DNA of 64,000 nucleotides from contig NZ_JAFCKJ010000002.1 of the NCBI RefSeq assembly GCF_018130465.1, positions 310,001-374,000 of the forward strand, in the 5' to 3' direction. Shown here piece after piece: positions 1 through 8,108 of the stretch. Every line of letters starts with the position of its first letter. The stretch's first letter is position 1. The stretch is from Bradyrhizobium canariense (GTDB lineage Bacteria; Pseudomonadota; Alphaproteobacteria; Rhizobiales; Xanthobacteraceae). The notes under the pieces were generated by a model. The model made no database searches. It saw nothing but the letters and a program-made list of their open reading frames with translations, and was not told the DNA's origin. Made by a program: the position numbers and the translations under genes.

Positions 1-149
1 GCCGCGATGCTGCTCGCCAGCGGCATGAAGATCAGCGCCGAGCCGAAGCCGGAGAAGCCGCGCGCCGTGCCCGAAACGAAAGCGACGGCGCAGAGCGCCA
101 TCGCAATAGTGAGGCTGACGTCCTTCGGAAGAAAGTCAGTGAGACTCAT
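1..149 (-). CDS. Sulfite exporter TauE/SafE family permease, N-terminus only
   Basis: Only the first 49 codons lie in the window; the gene runs off its left edge. It starts with ATG at 149. The visible protein begins MSLTDFLPKDVSLTIAMA and continues into a hydrophobic helix and a Gly/Phe-rich turn (ARGFSGFGSALIF). That pattern is typical of the first membrane segment of TauE/SafE permeases, inner-membrane exporters of sulfite or organosulfonate-type anions. The substrate cannot be inferred from this fragment. It is transcribed in the same direction as pheT but is separated from it by a palindromic repeat, so co-transcription is uncertain. Confidence 0.6.
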   Translation of the reverse strand, partial: MSLTDFLPKDVSLTIAMALCAVAFVSGTARGFSGFGSALIFMPLASSIA

Positions 150-164
150 GCTCTATTATTTCTC

Positions 165-211
165 GAGCATGATGATGTCCGAAAACCGCTTCACACTTTT
201 CGGCATCATGC
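165..211. repeat. Palindromic intergenic repeat overlapping the end of pheT
   Basis: Imperfect inverted repeat: an arm CATGATG with CCGAAAA faces TTTTCGG with CATCATG around a loop of about 11 nt. I recognise the pattern as one of the dispersed GAAAAGTG...CGGTTTTC palindromes of Bradyrhizobium and relatives. It covers the pheT stop codon, so it supplies the last codons of pheT and probably folds at the 3' end of its mRNA. Confidence 0.6.
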
Positions 212-2614
212 CCTCAATGTGCCGCCGGTCTTCTTCGTCACCTCCGCCACGATTTGCGCGGCGACGGCCTCGATCTCCTGGTCGGTCAGGGTCTTTTCGC
301 GCGGCTGGATCGTCACCGCGATTGCGATCGACTTCTTGCCGTCGTCGATGCCCTTGCCTTCGTAGACGTCGAACACGTTCACGGCCGTGATCAGCTTCTT
401 GTCGACGCTCTGAGCCGCGCGCACGATGTCGCCGCCCTTCACGGTGCGGTCGACGATGAAGGCGAAATCGCGCGAGACCGGCTGGAGTGCCGACAGCTCG
501 ATCACGGGCTTGGCACGGGTCGGCTTCTTCTTCGCCTCGGGGATGCGGTCGAGGATCACCTCGAACACCATCAGCGGGCCGCCGGCGCCGAGCGCCTCGA
601 GCGCGCGCGGATGCATCTCGCCGAAGTAGCCGAGCACGTTCTGCGGCCCGATCTGGATCGTGCCGGAGCGCCCGGGATGCAGCCAGGACGGGCCGCCCGC
701 GACGATCTGAAGTGCCTGCATCGGCGCGCCGGCAGCGGCGAGCACTGCGAGCGCATCGGCCTTGGCGTCGAACAATTCAGCCTGTGCCGAACCCGACCAG
801 TGCCGGCCGAGACCTTGCGACGACGCAAAGCCGCGGCGGACGCCGCTTGCGGCCGTGAACTGATCCTCTGGGCGATCGCCTTTGAACACCTGCCCGACCT
901 CGAACAGCGCGACATCGCCAAAGCCGCGATCGGCATTTGCCTGCGCCGCCGCGATCAGGCCGGCCAACAGGGTCGGGCGCATATCGGACAAATCCGACGC
1001 GATCGGGTTGGCGACTTCGAGTTCGCGCTGGCCGCCGCCGAACAGCTTTGCGGCAGACTTGGTGATGAAGGACCATGTCACCGCTTCGATGATGCCGCGG
1101 GCCGCCAGCGCGCGCCTGGCGCGGCGGGTGCGGAGCTGAAGCGGGGTCAGCACGGATTTGCGTGCGTCCTCGCCGCGCTCGAACGGCGTCATCGGCACCT
1201 TGTCGACGCCGTAGATGCGGACGACTTCCTCGACGATGTCGGCCTTGCCGTGCACGTCGGTACGCCACGACGGCACCGCGACCTTCACGACTGGTCCCGG
1301 GCCTGCCATCATGAAGCCGAGATGGGTCAGGATGCGCTTCACCTCCGGCATCGGCACCTCGATGCCCGAGAGCCGCTTGACCTCGGTGACCGGAAAATCG
1401 ATCACGCGGTCGTCGCCGAAGGTCTTGCCGACCACGACGTTCTCGGACGGCGTGCCGCCGCACATCTCCATCACCAGCTTGGTCGCGAACTCCAGCCCGG
1501 GCACCATGAAGGCCGGATCGACACCGCGCTCGAAGCGATAGCGCGCATCCGAATTGATGCCGAGCTTGCGGCCGGTCTGGGCGATGTTGATCTCGTTCCA
1601 CAGCGCCGATTCGATCAGCACGTCCGTGGTGCCTTCGTCGCAGCCCGAGGCCTCGCCGCCCATGATGCCGGCGAGCGATTCGACGCCGTGCTCGTCCGCG
1701 ATCACGCAAATCGCGGGATCGAGATTGTAGCTGCGGCCGTCGAGCGCGAGCAGCGTCTCGCCGTCACGGGCGCGGCGCACCACGAGATTGCCCTTCACCT
1801 TCTTGGCGTCGAACACGTGCAGCGGCCGTGCGCGGTCGTAAGTCATGAAGTTGGTGATGTCGACCAGCGCGTTGATCGGGCGCAGCCCGATCGCGGTCAG
1901 CCGCTTCTGCAGCCATTCCGGCGACGGGCCGTTCGTCACGCCGCGCACGAGGCGCAGCGCGAAGCCCGGGCAGAACGCCGCGTCCTCGACCGTGACATTC
2001 ACCGGGCACGGGAATTCGCCCTTGATCGGCTTGATGGTCGGGTCTTTGAACTTGCCCATGTCGGCGGCGGCAAGATCGCGCGCGATGCCGTGGACGCCGG
2101 TGCAGTCCTGCCGGTTCGGCGTCAGATTGATCTCGACCACGGGATCGCCGAGGCCGGCCCATGCAGCGTAAGCAGCGCCGATCGGCGCATCCGCGGGCAA
2201 TTCCATGATGCCGTCATGGTCGTTGGAAATCTGCAATTCAGCCGCCGAGCACAGCATGCCGCGGCTCTCGACACCGCGGATGGTGCCGACACCGAGCGTG
2301 ATGTCCTTGCCGGGAATGTAGGTGCCGGGCGGTGAGAACACGCTGACGAGACCCGTTCGCGCATTCGGCGCGCCGCACACCACCTGCACGGGCGCACCAC
2401 CGTCACCGGTGTCGACCATGCAGACGCGCAGGCGATCCGCATTCGGATGCTGCTCGGCGGAGATCACCTTGGCGATGGTGAACGGCTTCAGCGCCTTCGC
2501 CTTGTCCTCGATGTTCTCGACCTCGAGCCCGATCATGGTGAGCTTCTCGACGAGCTTTTCCAGCGGCTCGTCGGTGTCGAGATGTTCCTTCAGCCAGGAG
2601 AGGGTGAATTTCAC
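206..2614 (-). CDS. pheT: Phenylalanine--tRNA ligase beta subunit
   Basis: This is the beta subunit of the alpha2-beta2 cytoplasmic phenylalanyl-tRNA synthetase. The 802-aa length fits the family. From the N-terminus it has the EMAP-II-like tRNA-binding domain (about 40-150, with [10 protein letters not shown]), the B3/B4 editing region (about 210-390), a B5 domain, and a C-terminal anticodon-binding FDX-ACB domain (about 710-802, with [11 protein letters not shown]). The start is GTG at 2614. It overlaps the pheS stop as GTGA, which indicates translational coupling, and [13 protein letters not shown] is the usual N-terminus. A longer frame upstream lies inside pheS and is spurious. Confidence 0.97.
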   Translation of the reverse strand: MKFTLSWLKEHLDTDEPLEKLVEKLTMIGLEVENIEDKAKALKPFTIAKVISAEQHPNADRLRVCMVDTGDGGAPVQVVCGAPNARTGLVSVFSPPGTYIPGKDITLGVGTIRGVESRGMLCSAAELQISNDHDGIMELPADAPIGAAYAAWAGLGDPVVEINLTPNRQDCTGVHGIARDLAAADMGKFKDPTIKPIKGEFPCPVNVTVEDAAFCPGFALRLVRGVTNGPSPEWLQKRLTAIGLRPINALVDITNFMTYDRARPLHVFDAKKVKGNLVVRRARDGETLLALDGRSYNLDPAICVIADEHGVESLAGIMGGEASGCDEGTTDVLIESALWNEINIAQTGRKLGINSDARYRFERGVDPAFMVPGLEFATKLVMEMCGGTPSENVVVGKTFGDDRVIDFPVTEVKRLSGIEVPMPEVKRILTHLGFMMAGPGPVVKVAVPSWRTDVHGKADIVEEVVRIYGVDKVPMTPFERGEDARKSVLTPLQLRTRRARRALAARGIIEAVTWSFITKSAAKLFGGGQRELEVANPIASDLSDMRPTLLAGLIAAAQANADRGFGDVALFEVGQVFKGDRPEDQFTAASGVRRGFASSQGLGRHWSGSAQAELFDAKADALAVLAAAGAPMQALQIVAGGPSWLHPGRSGTIQIGPQNVLGYFGEMHPRALEALGAGGPLMVFEVILDRIPEAKKKPTRAKPVIELSALQPVSRDFAFIVDRTVKGGDIVRAAQSVDKKLITAVNVFDVYEGKGIDDGKKSIAIAVTIQPREKTLTDQEIEAVAAQIVAEVTKKTGGTLRA

Positions 2615-3693
2615 GAGCTCAGCCCTCCCGCGAGGGTCGGCACTTCCAGCGGCTTGAAGCCGTAATGGGACAGCCAGCGGACGTCGCTGTCGAACAGCTG
2701 GCGCAGATCGGCGATGCCGTATTTCAGCATGGCGATGCGGTCGATGCCCATGCCCCAGGCAAAGCCCTGGTACTCGTCGGGATCGATGCCGCAGGCGCGC
2801 AGCACGTTCGGATGCACCATGCCGCAGCCGAGAATCTCGAGCCAGTCCTCGCCCTCGCCGAAGCGGATCTCGCCCTTGTCGCGGCGGCACTGGATGTCGA
2901 CTTCCAGCGACGGTTCGGTGAAGGGGAAGAACGAGGGCCGGAAGCGCATGTTGATGTGGTCGACCTCGAAGAACGCCTTGCAGAACTCGTGCAGGATCCA
3001 TTTGAGGTGGCCGAGATGCGAGTGCTTGTCGATGACGAGGCCTTCGACCTGGTGGAATTGCGGCGTGTGGGTCGCATCCGAATCGATGCGATAAGTGCGG
3101 CCCGGGCAGATCACGCGGATCGGCGGCTTCTGGCTGAGCATGGTGCGCACCTGCACCGGCGAGGTGTGGGTGCGCAACAGCATGCGCGAGCCGTCCTCCT
3201 TCGGGTGGAAGAAGAAGGTGTCGTGCATCTCGCGCGCGGGATGGCCTTCCGGAAAATTCAGCTTGGTGAAGTTGTAGTCGTCGGTCTCGATATCCGGGCC
3301 TTCGGCGACCGAGAATCCCATGTCGGCGAAGATCGTGGTCAGCTCGTCCCAGACCTGGCTCAGCGGATGGATGCGGCCGGCTTCAGTCGGCGCATCGCGC
3401 AGCGGCAGGGTGACGTCGATGGTTTCCGACGCAAGCCGTGCGTCGAGCGCCGCCGATTTCAAAACGTCGCGCCGCGCGGCGAGTGCCGCGGTGACCTTGT
3501 CCTTGGCCTGGTTGATCGCAGCGCCTTGGGTCTTGCGCTCGTCCGGCGACATTTTTCCGAGCGTGGCAAGAAGCGCCGAGATCGAACCCTTCTTGCCGAG
3601 GGCTGCGACGCGCACCGCTTCGAGGGCGGCCTCATCGCCGGCGGCGGCGATCTGGTCGAGGATGGATGTTTCGAGCGTTGCGAGGTCGGACAC
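2611..3693 (-). CDS. pheS: Phenylalanine--tRNA ligase alpha subunit
   Basis: This catalytic class II aminoacyl-tRNA synthetase subunit charges tRNA-Phe together with PheT. An N-terminal coiled-coil arm (about 1-90) is followed by the class II core, including [25 protein letters not shown] and the motif 3 segment [15 protein letters not shown] chose GTG at 3693, preceded by AGGA about 9 nt upstream, giving 360 aa. The in-frame ATG at 3753 would add 20 residues that do not look like this family. It is the first gene of a two-gene operon with a 4-bp overlap with pheT. Confidence 0.96.
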   Translation of the reverse strand: MSDLATLETSILDQIAAAGDEAALEAVRVAALGKKGSISALLATLGKMSPDERKTQGAAINQAKDKVTAALAARRDVLKSAALDARLASETIDVTLPLRDAPTEAGRIHPLSQVWDELTTIFADMGFSVAEGPDIETDDYNFTKLNFPEGHPAREMHDTFFFHPKEDGSRMLLRTHTSPVQVRTMLSQKPPIRVICPGRTYRIDSDATHTPQFHQVEGLVIDKHSHLGHLKWILHEFCKAFFEVDHINMRFRPSFFPFTEPSLEVDIQCRRDKGEIRFGEGEDWLEILGCGMVHPNVLRACGIDPDEYQGFAWGMGIDRIAMLKYGIADLRQLFDSDVRWLSHYGFKPLEVPTLAGGLSS

Positions 3694-3844
3694 GGTCAAA
3701 TTCCTGCTGCCAAATTCGGCTGGGTTGTCGCCGCCCGAAGGCCGTAACGTCAAGCGAAAAGCCGGTCATTTCGGGCTTGGGAACGGCTGGGTTGAACCTC
3801 GCGCGGGGGCCTGGCACCAAGGGGGGTACGAGGAGGCGTTCGCG

Positions 3845-4255
3845 ATGCTCTCAAGATCCTGTCTGGCTGCTCTCGCCGTCGTTCTCTCTGTCGCGAGCAC
3901 CCCGGCGCGCGCCATGGTCTGCATGGAGAAGTCCATGACGCTGGACGAGGTCGTCGACACCATCGGTGCCCAGAAGGGCTGCGAAAGCGCGATGAAGGTG
4001 TTTCAGGAGTGCCAATTGACCGCGAGCGGCGATGTCCAGCTCGGCGCCGCCGTCGAGAAGAAATGCGAGGCGGACTTCATGGCCGGCCTCAACACCGCAC
4101 GGAAACGCGCTTACCAACGCGAGATGCGCGTCTGCGACCAAAAGTACCGGAATAAATCCGGCACCATGTATCTGTCGTTTACGGCATTCTGCCGGGCGGA
4201 GGTCGCCCAGCGCCACTCGCAACGCACGCTGAAGGCCGGCGGAGCCGGCCGTTAG
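3845..4255 (+). CDS. Small secreted cysteine-containing protein, unknown function
   Basis: A 136-aa protein with a clear Sec signal peptide (MLSRSCLAALAVVLSVASTP, cleavage after ARA). The mature part has six cysteines (in MVCMEK, KGCES, QECQL, KKCEAD, RVCDQK and AFCRAE), consistent with three disulfides in the periplasm. AGGAGG at 3831-3836 sits 8 nt before the ATG and decides this start over the longer frame. It lies divergent from pheS and convergent with rplT. A GGCCGGC-GGA-GCCGGCC hairpin (4234-4250) covers its last codons. I recognise no domain. Confidence 0.75.
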   Translation: MLSRSCLAALAVVLSVASTPARAMVCMEKSMTLDEVVDTIGAQKGCESAMKVFQECQLTASGDVQLGAAVEKKCEADFMAGLNTARKRAYQREMRVCDQKYRNKSGTMYLSFTAFCRAEVAQRHSQRTLKAGGAGR

Positions 4256-4266
4256 CGCTGGCGTGC

Positions 4267-4626
4267 TCAGGCCGCCAGAGCGGCCTTGGCCTTCTCGGCG
4301 ATCGCCTGGAACGACGCGGGCTCGTTGATCGCGAGATCCGACAGCACCTTGCGGTCCACGGTGATCCCGGACTTGGCCATGCCATCGATAAAGCGGCTGT
4401 AGGTCAGGCCGAACGGACGCACAGCCGCGTTGATGCGCTGGATCCAGAGTGCGCGGAACGTCCGCTTCTTGCGCTTGCGATCACGGAAGGCATACACCAG
4501 AGCCTTCTCGACCGCCGGCTTGGCGGTACGGATCGTGTTCTTGCGGCGGCCGCGGAAACCCTTGGCGGCCTTGTAGACTTTCTTGTGCTTGGCGTGGGCG
4601 GTCACACCGCGTTTGACGCGAGCCAT
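4267..4626 (-). CDS. rplT: 50S ribosomal protein L20
   Basis: A 119-aa basic protein with the canonical L20 start [17 protein letters not shown] and conserved internal motifs ([36 protein letters not shown]). It binds 23S rRNA early in large-subunit assembly and in several bacteria also represses its own operon. It follows rpmI by 79 bp on the same strand, the usual rpmI-rplT order. infC is nearby but not contiguous, because a secreted-protein gene on the other strand lies between. Confidence 0.98.
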   Translation of the reverse strand: MARVKRGVTAHAKHKKVYKAAKGFRGRRKNTIRTAKPAVEKALVYAFRDRKRKKRTFRALWIQRINAAVRPFGLTYSRFIDGMAKSGITVDRKVLSDLAINEPASFQAIAEKAKAALAA

Positions 4627-4706
4627 GACAAATTTCCTTCAGAGATGACTTGATGTTCGGATCGCCGCGAAAGCTGCGGCGCTGGTGGCAATGATCGTGG
4701 ACGCGA

Positions 4707-4907
4707 TCAGGCGTTCGGCAAGAAGTACTTCTTGACGTTGTCGCCGTCGGTCTTGAACAGCACGGCGGTGCCGCGCAGCTGACGGATCTGCTTCTTCGTC
4801 CGCTTGATCATGCCGTGACGCTTGCTGCGATGAGCGAACATCACTTTGCCGGTGGCAGTCACCTTGAAGCGCTTTTTAGCGCCCGATTTGGTCTTCAGCT
4901 TGGGCAT
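4707..4907 (-). CDS. rpmI: 50S ribosomal protein L35
   Basis: A 66-aa basic protein starting [20 protein letters not shown], the standard L35 N-terminus. It is a structural protein of the 50S subunit. AGGAGAGCC precedes the ATG. It is the first gene of the rpmI-rplT operon, and a terminator-like hairpin lies in its leader (listed separately). Confidence 0.98.
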   Translation of the reverse strand: MPKLKTKSGAKKRFKVTATGKVMFAHRSKRHGMIKRTKKQIRQLRGTAVLFKTDGDNVKKYFLPNA

Positions 4908-4927
4908 TTGGCTCTCCTAATGGCCAT

Positions 4928-4949
4928 AAAAATCCGCCCGCGAAGGCGG
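4928..4949 (-). promoter_or_regulatory. Terminator-like hairpin with U-run in the rpmI leader
   Basis: Read on the minus strand, CCGCC-TTCGCG-GGCGG is followed by ATTTTT, then by the AGGAG ribosome site of rpmI within about 20 nt. Flanking GGCCA/TGGCC segments could pair in a longer alternative structure. The layout resembles a transcription attenuator ahead of an L35-L20 operon. L20-dependent leader control is known in other bacteria, but its operation here is inference. Confidence 0.5.
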
Positions 4950-5178
4950 CTGGCCGTCAAAATGCTCGTTAGAGCGTTGATTGTGCTCAGGTTTTACGAA
5001 CTAGCGCGAAACCCGCACGGACACCGCCACGGCAGCCCTTAATCAGCCGGGCAATGAAGGCTGGGCTTATGACAGAGGACGGGCGAATTGGCAACGATGA
5101 ACCGGTGGAACCTAGCCGGCGACTATCCGGAATTGCTAAACCTCATGTCCGAGCCGTGTCGCCCAGAGCAGGACCAAA

Positions 5179-5583
5179 ATGCCCCATTTTTCCCAATCGC
5201 TTCCGTCCTTGACTGATTTCGCTCGTCCGCGCCGCCTGGCGCTGTTGGCCGTGCTCGCCATTGCTGCGTTTCCGTCGACTGCCGACGCTCGCATCCGCGG
5301 CTATGACGGCGTCTGGAACGTCACCTTCGCCACCACCCGCGGCAATTGCAGCTCCGGCTACAGCGTTCCCTTCACCGTCGCCGGCAGTCGGGTGTCGTCC
5401 GCCGGCGGTGGCCGGGTCTCCGGCAAGGTCAATCCCAGCGGTGCCGTCGCGGTCCAGGTTTCGGTCGGGGCGTCCCATGCCAGCGGCGGCGGCCGGCTCG
5501 CCGGCGGGGCCGGGACCGGCTCCTGGCACGGCATCATCTCCGGCGACAGCTGCAGCGGCATCTGGCAGGCGACAAGGACGTAA
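5179..5583 (+). CDS. Small secreted glycine/serine-rich protein, unknown function
   Basis: A 134-aa protein. The first ~37 residues form a signal peptide (basic start, LALLAVLAIAAF, cleavage near TADA). The mature part is rich in Gly, Ser and Val, looks beta-stranded (GVWNVTF, GYSVPFTVAGS, GSWHGIISG) and carries one cysteine near each end (NCSS and SCSG) that could form a disulfide. AGGA lies 5 nt upstream of the ATG. It is a monocistronic gene flanked by rpmI and infC on the other strand. I recognise the general look of small alphaproteobacterial periplasmic proteins but no named family. Confidence 0.7.
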   Translation: MPHFSQSLPSLTDFARPRRLALLAVLAIAAFPSTADARIRGYDGVWNVTFATTRGNCSSGYSVPFTVAGSRVSSAGGGRVSGKVNPSGAVAVQVSVGASHASGGGRLAGGAGTGSWHGIISGDSCSGIWQATRT

Positions 5584-5607
5584 CGGTCGCCAAGAGAACG
5601 GTGCGCT

Positions 5608-5629
5608 CCTCTCCCGCAAGCGGGAGAGG
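5608..5629 (+). terminator. Hairpin downstream of the secreted protein gene
   Basis: Perfect 9-bp stem CCTCTCCCG/CGGGAGAGG with a CAAG loop, 24 bp after the stop codon of the plus-strand gene and followed by an A-rich stretch. This short palindrome is also a common intergenic motif in such genomes, so a terminator role is likely but not certain. Confidence 0.5.
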
Positions 5630-5632
5630 CAA

Positions 5633-5671
5633 GAAAACAAAACGGCCCGCCGGAGATCCGGACGGGCCGTT
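5633..5671 (-). terminator. Intrinsic terminator of infC
   Basis: Stem AACGGCCCG/CGGGCCGTT (5641-5671) with an inner CCGGA/TCCGG pair. On the minus strand it is followed by TTTTGTTTTC. The hairpin begins 26 bp beyond the infC stop, so this is a good rho-independent terminator. Confidence 0.8.
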
Positions 5672-5697
5672 GAATTCCTCAGCCTAAAGAACCGGAG

Positions 5698-6237
5698 TCA
5701 GCGCGGCGCCAGTACCATGACGACCTGACGGCCCTCGAACCGTGCGTCCTGCTCCACCTTGGCGAGCTCGGCGACGTCGGTCTTGATCTTGTCGAGCAGC
5801 TTGGTGCCGATCTCCTGATGCGCCATTTCGCGGCCGCGATAGCGCAAGGTGATCTTGACCTTGTCGCCCTCCTCGAAGAACCGCTGCATTGCGCGCATCT
5901 TCACTTCGTAATCGTGGTCGTCGATCATCGGGCGGAGCTTGATCTCCTTGATCTCGACGATCTTCTGCCGCTTGCGGGCTTCGGCGGCTTTTTTCTGCGC
6001 GGAATACTTATACTTCCCGTAGTCCATGATCTTGCAGACGGGAGGGCTGACGTTCGGCGAGATCTCGACCAGATCCATGCCGGCCTCTTGGGCCAGGCGG
6101 ATAGCTGCGACGGTCTCGATCGTGCCCTTGTTGTCACCGGTCTGATCGATCAGCTGGATCTGCGCATTGCGAATATCGTCATTGATGCGCGGCCCGTCTT
6201 TGGCGGCAGTGGGCGGGGCTTTATTGGGACGGCGAAT
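5698..6237 (-). CDS. infC: Translation initiation factor IF-3, AUU start
   Basis: IF-3 binds the 30S subunit, blocks 50S joining and proofreads the start codon and initiator tRNA. The protein has the N-domain motif [19 protein letters not shown], the linker ([17 protein letters not shown]) and the C-domain motifs [26 protein letters not shown] and VVMVLAPR. I chose ATT at 6237 as the start. It is preceded by GGAG (6246-6249) with 8 nt spacing and gives 179 aa, matching the ~180-aa family length. The nearest in-frame ATG (6300) would add 21 unrelated residues and has no ribosome site. AUU starts are well known in infC and allow IF-3 to repress its own translation. Confidence 0.95.
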   Translation of the reverse strand: MRRPNKAPPTAAKDGPRINDDIRNAQIQLIDQTGDNKGTIETVAAIRLAQEAGMDLVEISPNVSPPVCKIMDYGKYKYSAQKKAAEARKRQKIVEIKEIKLRPMIDDHDYEVKMRAMQRFFEEGDKVKITLRYRGREMAHQEIGTKLLDKIKTDVAELAKVEQDARFEGRQVVMVLAPR

Positions 6238-6488
6238 GGGTGGTTCTCCAAAGTTATGAAAAGAGGCGGCTATTTTGCAGGAAGATACGGTTGCCGGCAA
6301 GCAATCGCTCGTGCGGCGGTCGAAAAAGCCTCAAATGCGAGGCATTTTGGCCACGGCGGGGCACGCAGACCGACATAGACACCTTGCTTCTGTTCCGCAA
6401 GCGTCCCAAAGGGCCAATGCCGACGTCCGGCTGCGCTGCGGAGCACGGCCGGACAGCTTTCAAACCGCACAGCCAGAGTAAACGTTCC

Positions 6489-7325
6489 ATGACCCCTGCA
6501 ATTCCCGATGCCGTGCTCGACTTCATCGATGTGGGCGAGGGCCCGTCCGCACGCCGGATCGCGGTGCGCCGCCGCGCCAGCCAAGAATCTGGCCAGGAAT
6601 CTGGTCAAGAATCTGGTCAAGAATCTGGTCAAGGACCCGGGCTGGTCTGGCTCGGCGGGTTCAAATCGGACATGCGGGGCAGCAAGGCCGTGGCGCTGGA
6701 CGACTGGGCCCGGGATCATGGCCGCGCCGTGGTGCGGTTCGATTATTCCGGCCACGGCGAATCCGGCGGCGATTTCGCCGACGGAACCATCGGGCGCTGG
6801 CTCGAGGAAAGCGTCGCGGTGTTCGAGCGGTTCTGCGCCGGCCCGCAAGTCCTGATCGGCTCGTCGATGGGCGGCTGGATGGCGCTCCTGCTCGCGCGCG
6901 AGATCAAAAAGCGTTCTGGCAAAGCATCGCTGGCGGGCCTGGTGCTGATCGCGCCGGCGCCCGACTTCACCGAGGAGCTGATGTGGAAGAATTTCCCGGC
7001 TGCGGTGAAGAAAGAGATCGAGACCAATGGCCTGTGGCTGAGACCGTCGGACTATGGCGACGGCTCGCCCTATCCGATCACGCGGAATCTGATCGAGGAG
7101 GGGCGCAACCACCTCGTGCTCGGCGGCGCCATCGATCTCGGCTGTCCCGTCCGCATCCTGCAAGGCGCGCAGGATCCTGACGTGCCCTGGCAGCACGCGT
7201 TCGCGCTAACCCATCGCCTGCCGGCCGACGACGTCGTGCTGACCCTGATCCAGGACGGCGATCACCGCCTCTCGCGGCCGCAGGACATCGCCCGCATTCT
7301 TGCCGCGGTGGCCGAGATCGGGTGA
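6489..7325 (+). CDS. Alpha/beta hydrolase
   Basis: A 278-aa alpha/beta hydrolase-fold protein with no signal peptide, so probably cytoplasmic. The nucleophile elbow IGSSMGGW puts the catalytic Ser at about 126. The acid is probably Asp229 or Asp231 (GAQDPDVPW), and the histidine is His259 (DGDHRLS). It resembles the small serine esterase/thioesterase group that includes ABHD10-type proteins; the substrate is unknown. Residues ~32-47 are a QESG tetrapeptide repeat encoded by a 12-bp tandem repeat, placed between the first strand and the core, and likely a flexible loop. It is divergent from infC, and the nearest good ATG follows a 250-bp intergenic region. Confidence 0.85.
   Translation: MTPAIPDAVLDFIDVGEGPSARRIAVRRRASQESGQESGQESGQESGQGPGLVWLGGFKSDMRGSKAVALDDWARDHGRAVVRFDYSGHGESGGDFADGTIGRWLEESVAVFERFCAGPQVLIGSSMGGWMALLLAREIKKRSGKASLAGLVLIAPAPDFTEELMWKNFPAAVKKEIETNGLWLRPSDYGDGSPYPITRNLIEEGRNHLVLGGAIDLGCPVRILQGAQDPDVPWQHAFALTHRLPADDVVLTLIQDGDHRLSRPQDIARILAAVAEIG
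6582..6641 (+). repeat. In-frame 12-bp tandem repeat (caagaatctggt)
   Basis: Four copies of a 12-bp unit (6582-6629; one copy ends ggc and one begins cagg) encode QESG four times. A fifth, diverged copy (6630-6641) follows. The unit is a multiple of 3, so copy-number changes keep the hydrolase frame. Confidence 0.9.
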
Positions 7326-7345
7326 AATCGCCGCCCAGCACTCGG

Positions 7346-7449
7346 TGTCATCGCCCGACTTGATCGGGCGATCCAGTATTCCAGCGACTGCAGTGATTGA
7401 ACCGAGAAGCTGCGGCGTACTGGATGCCCCGCCTTCGCGGGGCATGACG
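7346..7449. repeat. Bradyrhizobium-type palindromic intergenic repeat
   Basis: About 100 bp with two hairpins, CGCCCGA/TCGGGCG near the left end and CCCCGC/GCGGGG near the right, joined by a segment containing CCAGTATTCCAG and TACTGGATG. It fills the gap between the hydrolase and the NTF2-like gene and may end transcription of the former. Confidence 0.65.
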
Positions 7450-7470
7450 AAGAGAGTGGGAGAAACGCCA

Positions 7471-7935
7471 ATGACCACCGCCATGCTGCGCGCCTTCTGC
7501 GACGCCGTCGAACAACGCAACGGCCGAGCCTTTGCCGACCTGTTCACCGAGGACGGCGTCTATCACGACGTGTTCTACGGCGCCTTCGCCGGCCGCGAGA
7601 AGATCGCCGCGATGATCGACGACTGGTTCTATCGCACGGCGACCGATTTTCGCTGGGACATGCACGACCCGGTGTCGAACGGCATCACGCTCTATGCGCG
7701 CTACACGTTCAGCTACCGTTCGACCTTGCCGGAGGCGAATGGCGCGCGGGCGATGTTCGAGGGCGTGGCGATCATGACACTTCGCGACGGCAAGATCGTC
7801 AGCTATCACGAGGTCGCGAACACCGCGCCGGCGTTTGTCGATCTGAAGTTTGCGCCTGACAGGATCGCGAAGATCGTCGCCAAGCAGGGCGCGGAGCTGA
7901 AAGCGCGGGCCGAGATGAAGCGGCATTTGGCGTGA
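7471..7935 (+). CDS. NTF2-like / SnoaL-like domain protein
   Basis: A 154-aa protein with the cone-shaped alpha+beta barrel pattern of the NTF2/SnoaL superfamily: an N-terminal helix (LRAFCDAVEQRNGRAFADLF), EDGVYHDVFYG, GREKIAAMIDDWF, then strands with FRWDM and IMTLRDGKIVSYHEV. Members are small ligand-binding proteins or isomerases/dehydratases; no specific reaction can be assigned. The start ATG at 7471 follows GGGAGA. It is separated from the upstream hydrolase by a palindromic repeat and converges with the thioesterase gene. Confidence 0.85.
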   Translation: MTTAMLRAFCDAVEQRNGRAFADLFTEDGVYHDVFYGAFAGREKIAAMIDDWFYRTATDFRWDMHDPVSNGITLYARYTFSYRSTLPEANGARAMFEGVAIMTLRDGKIVSYHEVANTAPAFVDLKFAPDRIAKIVAKQGAELKARAEMKRHLA

Positions 7936-7950
7936 TGCACCACTCTCTCC

Positions 7951-8057
7951 GTTCCCTTCCCCCTTGCGGGGGAGGGCAGGGAGGGGGGTAGCCACGGGCG
8001 AGAGCGGTGCTTGTGGCCACCCCTCTTCCCAGCCCTCCCCCGCAAGGGGGGAGGGAG
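7951..8057. repeat. Symmetric C/G-rich palindromic repeat between convergent genes
   Basis: Two hairpins (CCCCCTTGCGGGGG and CCCCCGCAAGGGGGG) flank a GTAGCCAC...GTGGCCAC inverted pair, so the whole 107-bp unit is roughly symmetric. It sits between the convergent NTF2-like and thioesterase genes and probably serves as a two-way terminator. Confidence 0.65.
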
Positions 8058-8108
8058 CGCACTGTGCGCGGGGCTAACGTCTCGGCTTCTTCGGAATGAC
8101 GAACAACA

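Noticed and set aside
254-2335. 693-codon open frame on the plus strand over pheT
   Set aside because: It is antisense to a clear pheT. High-GC coding DNA often leaves a long open frame on the other strand, and this one is low-complexity Arg/His/Asp-rich with no family pattern.
3808-3825. CTGGCACCAAGG considered as a sigma-54 promoter
   Set aside because: A TGGCAC half is present but no TTGC-type -12 element lies at the required distance.
6582-6641. Tandem 12-bp repeats considered as a CRISPR-like array
   Set aside because: The units are contiguous without spacers and in frame with a protein.
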